DNA of 9,774 bases from Bacteroidota bacterium. GTDB taxonomy: Bacteria; Bacteroidota; Bacteroidia; Chitinophagales; Chitinophagaceae. How positions within the stretch are numbered: position 1 is the first letter of the stretch; the number at the start of each line of letters is the position of its first letter. The notes below the pieces were generated by a model. The model did not search any database, was not told the origin of the DNA, and saw only the letters and a list, made by a program, of their open reading frames with translations. The stretch covers positions 1 through 9,774 of the forward strand of contig JAEWWO010000075.1 of assembly GCA_023396345.1 (NCBI GenBank). The letters are read 5' to 3'. A program made the position numbers and the translations under genes. This document shows positions 6,434-9,774 of the stretch, in pieces.

Positions 6434-7147
6434 TTAATGAACCAATGTACCCACATTTCTGCCTTCAATCACTTTCAGCAGGTTGCCGGGTTCGTTCATG
6501 TTAAAAACAATAATAGGCATTTTATTTTCCATACAAAGCGTGAAAGCCGTAGCATCCATCACTTTCAGGTTGTTGTCAATACACTCTTTGTAAGTCATTT
6601 TCTGATATTTGGTAGCTTTCGGATCTTTCTCAGGATCGGCTGTGTAAATACCGTCTACTCTTGTACCTTTTAAGATTACATCAGCTTTAATTTCAATAGC
6701 TCTTAAAGATCCGCCTGTATCTGTTGTAAAGTAAGGGTTACCGGTTCCGGCTCCAAAAATAACTACTCTGTTTTTTTCCAAGTGTCTTATGGCTCTTCTG
6801 CGGATGTAAGGTTCTGCTACCTGATCCATATGCAGCGCACTTTGCAGTCGCGTGAAAACGCCTATTTTTTCCAGCATTGCCTGCATAGCCATTCCGTTGA
6901 TTACGGTAGCCAGCATACCCATGTAATCTCCATGTGCTCTTTCTATACCGCTTTCTGCCTCATTCATACCTCTGTAAATATTACCTGCGCCTATTACAAT
7001 GGCAACCTGCACGCCCATATCTGTGATACTTTTAATATCCAGTGCATAGCGTTCAATAATCTTTGGGTCAAATGGTTCGGTGCTGTTGGCAGCTTTAAGA
7101 GATTCTCCTGATAACTTTAATAATACTCTTTTGTATTTAGGTAGCAT
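6434..7147 (-). CDS. pyrH: UMP kinase (uridylate kinase)
   Basis: This cytoplasmic amino-acid-kinase-fold enzyme phosphorylates UMP to UDP with ATP, an essential step of pyrimidine nucleotide synthesis, and usually works as a hexamer. At 237 residues it matches the bacterial length. Visible motifs are the phosphate-binding KLSGESL at residues 11-17, IGAGNIYRG, the UMP-binding [13 protein letters not shown] block, and the ATP-site stretch [15 protein letters not shown]. It is preceded by a divergent intergenic region shared with the M13 peptidase gene and followed by the L31 gene on the same strand. A weak -7-like sequence (TTACTTTG on the minus strand, 7177-7170) sits 22 bases before the start, without a clear -33. 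Confidence 0.96.
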   Translation of the reverse strand: MLPKYKRVLLKLSGESLKAANSTEPFDPKIIERYALDIKSITDMGVQVAIVIGAGNIYRGMNEAESGIERAHGDYMGMLATVINGMAMQAMLEKIGVFTRLQSALHMDQVAEPYIRRRAIRHLEKNRVVIFGAGTGNPYFTTDTGGSLRAIEIKADVILKGTRVDGIYTADPEKDPKATKYQKMTYKECIDNNLKVMDATAFTLCMENKMPIIVFNMNEPGNLLKVIEGRNVGTLVH

Positions 7148-7241
7148 AATGGTACGTGATTTAGTTAGGCAAAGTAAAAGAAAAAATACAGAAACTAAAA
7201 ATAGAATCTGTTATTAGAATTTCTATAACTTCTAAATTATT

Positions 7242-7249
7242 TACTTTTG
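7242..7249 (+). promoter_or_regulatory. -7 element of the M13 peptidase gene
   Basis: TACTTTTG matches TAnnTTTG exactly and lies 16 bases before the ATG at 7266. A -33 TTG is not evident. The next bases form a perfect 8-bp inverted repeat with a 3-base loop (7250-7257 / 7261-7268) that includes the start codon. Confidence 0.5.
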
Positions 7250-7265
7250 CATAAAATATAATTTT

Positions 7266-9317
7266 ATGAAGCTATTTAAAATATATATCCCGATGCTTGC
7301 TGCCGCAGTATTTGCTTCGTGCAATACCACAGATACCCGGCTGGGAGCAGATTCAACAGTTGAAAACATTTCGCAGTTTATAGATTTGTCAGCGATGGAT
7401 ACCAGTGTGCATCCGGGTGATGACTTTTTCAAATATACCAACGGTGCCTGGTACGACACAGCAACTATTCCGGGAGATAAATCGGGCGTAGGTGCTTTTG
7501 AAAAATTAAGAGATAATTCTACCAAAAGAATGAAAAGCATTTTGGATGGTATTGATGAAGATGCCAAAGACAGTACTGAAAGTTTGATAGCAGGATTTTA
7601 TCATTCCGGTATGGACACCGCAACAATCGAAAAGCTTGGCTATGAACCACTGAAACCTTTGTTGAGCCGTATAGATTCTATTAAAGATGTAAAACAATTC
7701 ATGCAATTTGTTGCTGCCGAATCCAAACACTTCAATAATTCTGTAATTGGTTTTTATGTAGCTCCCGATGATAAAAACAGCGCCATGAATGTTGCACAGT
7801 TTTATCAAACTGGTTTGGGACTGCCCGACAGAGATTATTATTTTAAAAATGATTCTGCTACACAGAAAATACAAAATGCGTACAGGGAATATTTAAAAAA
7901 TGCATTTGAACTTACCGGTAATCTTCCATCAGATGCGGAAAAGAATGCCAACCTGGTATATAATCTGGAAAAAAAATTAGCAGAAAATCATCGCACAAGA
8001 GTAGAGTTGAGAGATCCGATAAAAAACTACAATAAGTTTACAGTGGCTGAGTTGGATAAAAAACACCCGAACATCGGCTGGTCTGTATTGCTGAAAAATA
8101 TGGGAGCAGAGAATGTAGATTCGGTTCTCGTGGGACAGCCTGATTATTACACAAAACTTAATCAGTTGCTGCAAACAACTTCCATAGAAGAATGGAAAGC
8201 TTACCTGCGTGCCCATACGGTTGATAATTACGCTTCGGTATTAAGTTCTCCGTTTGTAAATGCACAGTTTAATTACAATAAAACACTTACCGGTCTTTCT
8301 GAAAACAAGCCAAGATGGGAGCGTTTGAGCAAAATGACCGATGATTATCTGGGTGAAGCTTTAGGTAAATTATATGTTGATAAATATTTTAATCAGGATG
8401 CTAAAAACCGTATGATGGTTTTGGTTGCCAATTTAGGACAGGCATTTTCTGCGAGAATAAATAAGCTCGACTGGATGAGCGACAGCACTAAGCAAACTGC
8501 GCAGGAAAAGCTGAGTGCTATTATCAATAAAATCGGATTCCCTGATAAATGGCGCAACTACAGCGGTGTAAAGATTACAAAAGGAGATTTTTTTGGTAAT
8601 GTAATTTCTGCTGCTGAAAATGAATATAATTTTAATCTTTCGCAACTGGGCAAGCCTGTAGACAAAACTTTATGGCATATGAGTCCGCCTACAGTGAATG
8701 CTTATTATAATCCATCGGTAAACGAAATAGTTTTCCCTGCCGGCATTTTACAATTTCCTTTCTTTGATCCCAACGCTGACGATGCAATCAATTATGGAGG
8801 AATAGGAATGGTTATAGGTCACGAAATGACGCATGGCTTTGACGATCAGGGTTCGCAGTATGATAAAGACGGTAATCTTAAAAACTGGTGGACTGCTCAG
8901 GACAGAGAAAAATTTCAGGTAAAAGTTGAACAGATTCAGAAACTGTACGACGGATTTACAGTTTTAGACTCTTTGCCTGTAAACGGCAAACTTACAACCG
9001 GCGAAAACATTGCTGACTTTGGTGGTGTTGCCATTGCTTACGATGCATTTCAACTGACAGAACAGGCAAAAGATTCAACTAAAAAAATTGATGGCTTTAC
9101 ACCTAATCAAAGATTCTTCTTATCTGTAGCACAAATATGGAGAAGTAAATACAAAGATGAAACCGTGCGTCAGCGCATAAATACCGATCCGCACTCTCCC
9201 GCACAATGGCGTGTGTTGGGTCCGTTGATGAACTTTACACCTTTTTATCAGGCGTTTAATGTTCAGCCCGGAAACAAGATGTATAAACCTGAGAATGAGC
9301 GCATCAAAATCTGGTAA
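7266..9317 (+). CDS. pepO: M13-family zinc metallopeptidase lipoprotein (PepO/neprilysin-like)
   Basis: This is an endopeptidase that should cleave short peptides outside the cytoplasm. The N-terminus is a lipoprotein signal: a basic MKLFK start, a hydrophobic core and lipobox FASC, with C19 as the lipidated residue. The mature protein opens with the M13 N-terminal signature (MDTSVHPGDDFFKYTNGAWYD). The catalytic domain is complete: NAYYNP near residue 478 for substrate binding, zinc motif HEMTH at 519-523 with catalytic E520, and the third zinc ligand in ENIAD at 580-584. The 683-residue length is normal for bacterial members. The C-terminus ends IKIW, close to the usual CxxW ending but without the cysteine. 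It is a single gene with its own -7 element and is divergent from pyrH. Confidence 0.95.
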   Translation: MKLFKIYIPMLAAAVFASCNTTDTRLGADSTVENISQFIDLSAMDTSVHPGDDFFKYTNGAWYDTATIPGDKSGVGAFEKLRDNSTKRMKSILDGIDEDAKDSTESLIAGFYHSGMDTATIEKLGYEPLKPLLSRIDSIKDVKQFMQFVAAESKHFNNSVIGFYVAPDDKNSAMNVAQFYQTGLGLPDRDYYFKNDSATQKIQNAYREYLKNAFELTGNLPSDAEKNANLVYNLEKKLAENHRTRVELRDPIKNYNKFTVAELDKKHPNIGWSVLLKNMGAENVDSVLVGQPDYYTKLNQLLQTTSIEEWKAYLRAHTVDNYASVLSSPFVNAQFNYNKTLTGLSENKPRWERLSKMTDDYLGEALGKLYVDKYFNQDAKNRMMVLVANLGQAFSARINKLDWMSDSTKQTAQEKLSAIINKIGFPDKWRNYSGVKITKGDFFGNVISAAENEYNFNLSQLGKPVDKTLWHMSPPTVNAYYNPSVNEIVFPAGILQFPFFDPNADDAINYGGIGMVIGHEMTHGFDDQGSQYDKDGNLKNWWTAQDREKFQVKVEQIQKLYDGFTVLDSLPVNGKLTTGENIADFGGVAIAYDAFQLTEQAKDSTKKIDGFTPNQRFFLSVAQIWRSKYKDETVRQRINTDPHSPAQWRVLGPLMNFTPFYQAFNVQPGNKMYKPENERIKIW

Positions 9318-9324
9318 ATTTTAA

Positions 9325-9344
9325 AGTACTTAGTACTCAGTACT
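9325..9344 (+). repeat. three tandem AGTACT repeats, 7-bp period
   Basis: AGTACT occurs at 9325-9330, 9332-9337 and 9339-9344, each separated by one base (T, then C). The unit is itself palindromic. It starts 8 bases after the pepO stop. No function can be assigned. Confidence 0.85.
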
Positions 9345-9383
9345 GATACAGCCTTTTACATTTCTTTCTTTAACATTGGGGTG

Positions 9384-9432
9384 AAGATTAATGTATTGTT
9401 ATATAATTTATAAAGAACAGTACATTAATCTT
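9384..9432. repeat. 17-bp inverted repeat between pepO and the last gene
   Basis: The left arm 9384-9400 (AAGATTAATGTATTGTT) and right arm 9416-9432 (AACAGTACATTAATCTT) are reverse complements at 16 of 17 positions. The single mismatch would be a G-U pair in RNA, and the loop is 15 bases. The right arm touches the -33 element of the next promoter, so it may be an operator. A terminator hairpin for pepO is the alternative, but the stem is AT-rich and no T-tract of useful length follows. Confidence 0.85.
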
Positions 9433-9460
9433 TGTGCGCAGGCATAAAGTCTTATATTTG
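9431..9460 (+). promoter_or_regulatory. Bacteroidota promoter of the right-end gene
   Basis: TTTG at 9431-9434, an 18-base spacer and TATATTTG at 9453-9460 match the phylum promoter. The start codon at 9484 is 23 bases past the -7 element. The first two bases of the -33 element are the end of the 17-bp inverted repeat. Confidence 0.6.
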
Positions 9461-9483
9461 ACAATCGTGAACCAGTAGTAAAA

Positions 9484-9774
9484 ATGATGAATATTTTGAA
9501 GAAAATTATCAGTCTCAGTATATTAATTTTATTTTTTTCGCAGTACAGTTTAGCACAACTTTCCATCAAAAATTATCGTTCGGATTTTGCTAAGAAAGAA
9601 CGCAGAGAAAGTTTTGAAACTTATCTGCTGGAAAGAAATATTAAAGAAACTTTTCGTGGTCCGCTCAACTACACAACTGAACACCAGTTTGAAGATGCCT
9701 GTCTATCGGTAACGCAGTTTTTGATAAGAAATGCAGAAGTGCAAAATGGTTTCAGAAAAATGTTTGAAGGATAC
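9484..9774 (+). CDS. secreted hypothetical protein, N-terminal 97 residues (runs off right edge)
   Basis: The frame from ATG 9484 is open to the end of the window. It begins MMNILKKIISLSILILFF and continues SQYSLAQ, a clear Sec signal peptide probably cleaved after the SLA of SLAQ, so the product is exported to the periplasm or beyond. The visible mature part is charged and lysine/arginine-rich (SDFAKKERRESFETYLLERNIKE) and then amphipathic. I do not recognise a family. A second ATG follows directly at 9487, and either could be used. The upstream promoter and signal peptide support it as a real gene. Confidence 0.8.
   Translation, partial: MMNILKKIISLSILILFFSQYSLAQLSIKNYRSDFAKKERRESFETYLLERNIKETFRGPLNYTTEHQFEDACLSVTQFLIRNAEVQNGFRKMFEGY

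Noticed and set aside
6782..7111. 109-residue plus-strand frame opposite pyrH
   Set aside because: It is a shadow of the pyrH reading frame with no independent support.
7506..7874. 122-residue minus-strand frame inside pepO
   Set aside because: It is antisense to a strongly conserved peptidase coding region and has cysteine/isoleucine-rich shadow composition.
1..9774. A complex new defence system beyond restriction-modification
   Set aside because: Only the methylase and endonuclease are accessory. All other intact genes are core metabolism, ribosome, membrane or peptidase genes with no defence-type domains.

Overview
The window looks like the chromosome of a member of the Bacteroidota, most likely a Chitinophagaceae-like or related lineage. 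Three things point there: promoters of the TTTG-N(18-21)-TAnnTTTG type, almost no Shine-Dalgarno sequences, and housekeeping proteins of Bacteroidota type. Base composition is AT-rich. There are no tRNA or rRNA genes, no CRISPR array and no transposase.

Left part (1-430): the first 20 codons of a YajQ-family gene run leftward off the edge. Divergent from it is a good promoter followed by only a short stub of a coding sequence, which I tentatively read as the N-terminus of a FUSC-type membrane protein. The stub breaks off just before an accessory module.

Accessory module (431-2262): a two-gene restriction-modification unit. It has a D12-class (Dam-like) N6-adenine DNA methyltransferase followed, with a 1-base TAATG overlap, by a HaeIII-family restriction endonuclease. 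The pairing is notable because HaeIII itself cuts GGCC, a site with no adenine. This enzyme should therefore recognise something else.

Core genes, rightward (2351-3826): a KdsC-like HAD phosphatase and a UbiA-family prenyltransferase with no gap between them. They are driven by a promoter that places the start codon almost at the transcription start.

Core genes, leftward (3817-7147): a Gcr/COG4389 'site-specific recombinase' family membrane protein split into two reading frames by a one-base shift, the type B ribosomal protein L31 gene with a strong terminator and its own promoter, and pyrH (UMP kinase).

Right part (7266-9774): an M13 (PepO/neprilysin-like) zinc metallopeptidase lipoprotein, and then the start of an unrecognised secreted protein running off the right edge. 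The gap between these two holds a triple AGTACT repeat and a 17-bp near-perfect inverted repeat that touches the promoter of the last gene.

The most interesting items are the endonuclease/adenine-methylase pairing at a gene-truncation scar, the split recombinase-family gene, and the large inverted repeat at the right-end promoter.
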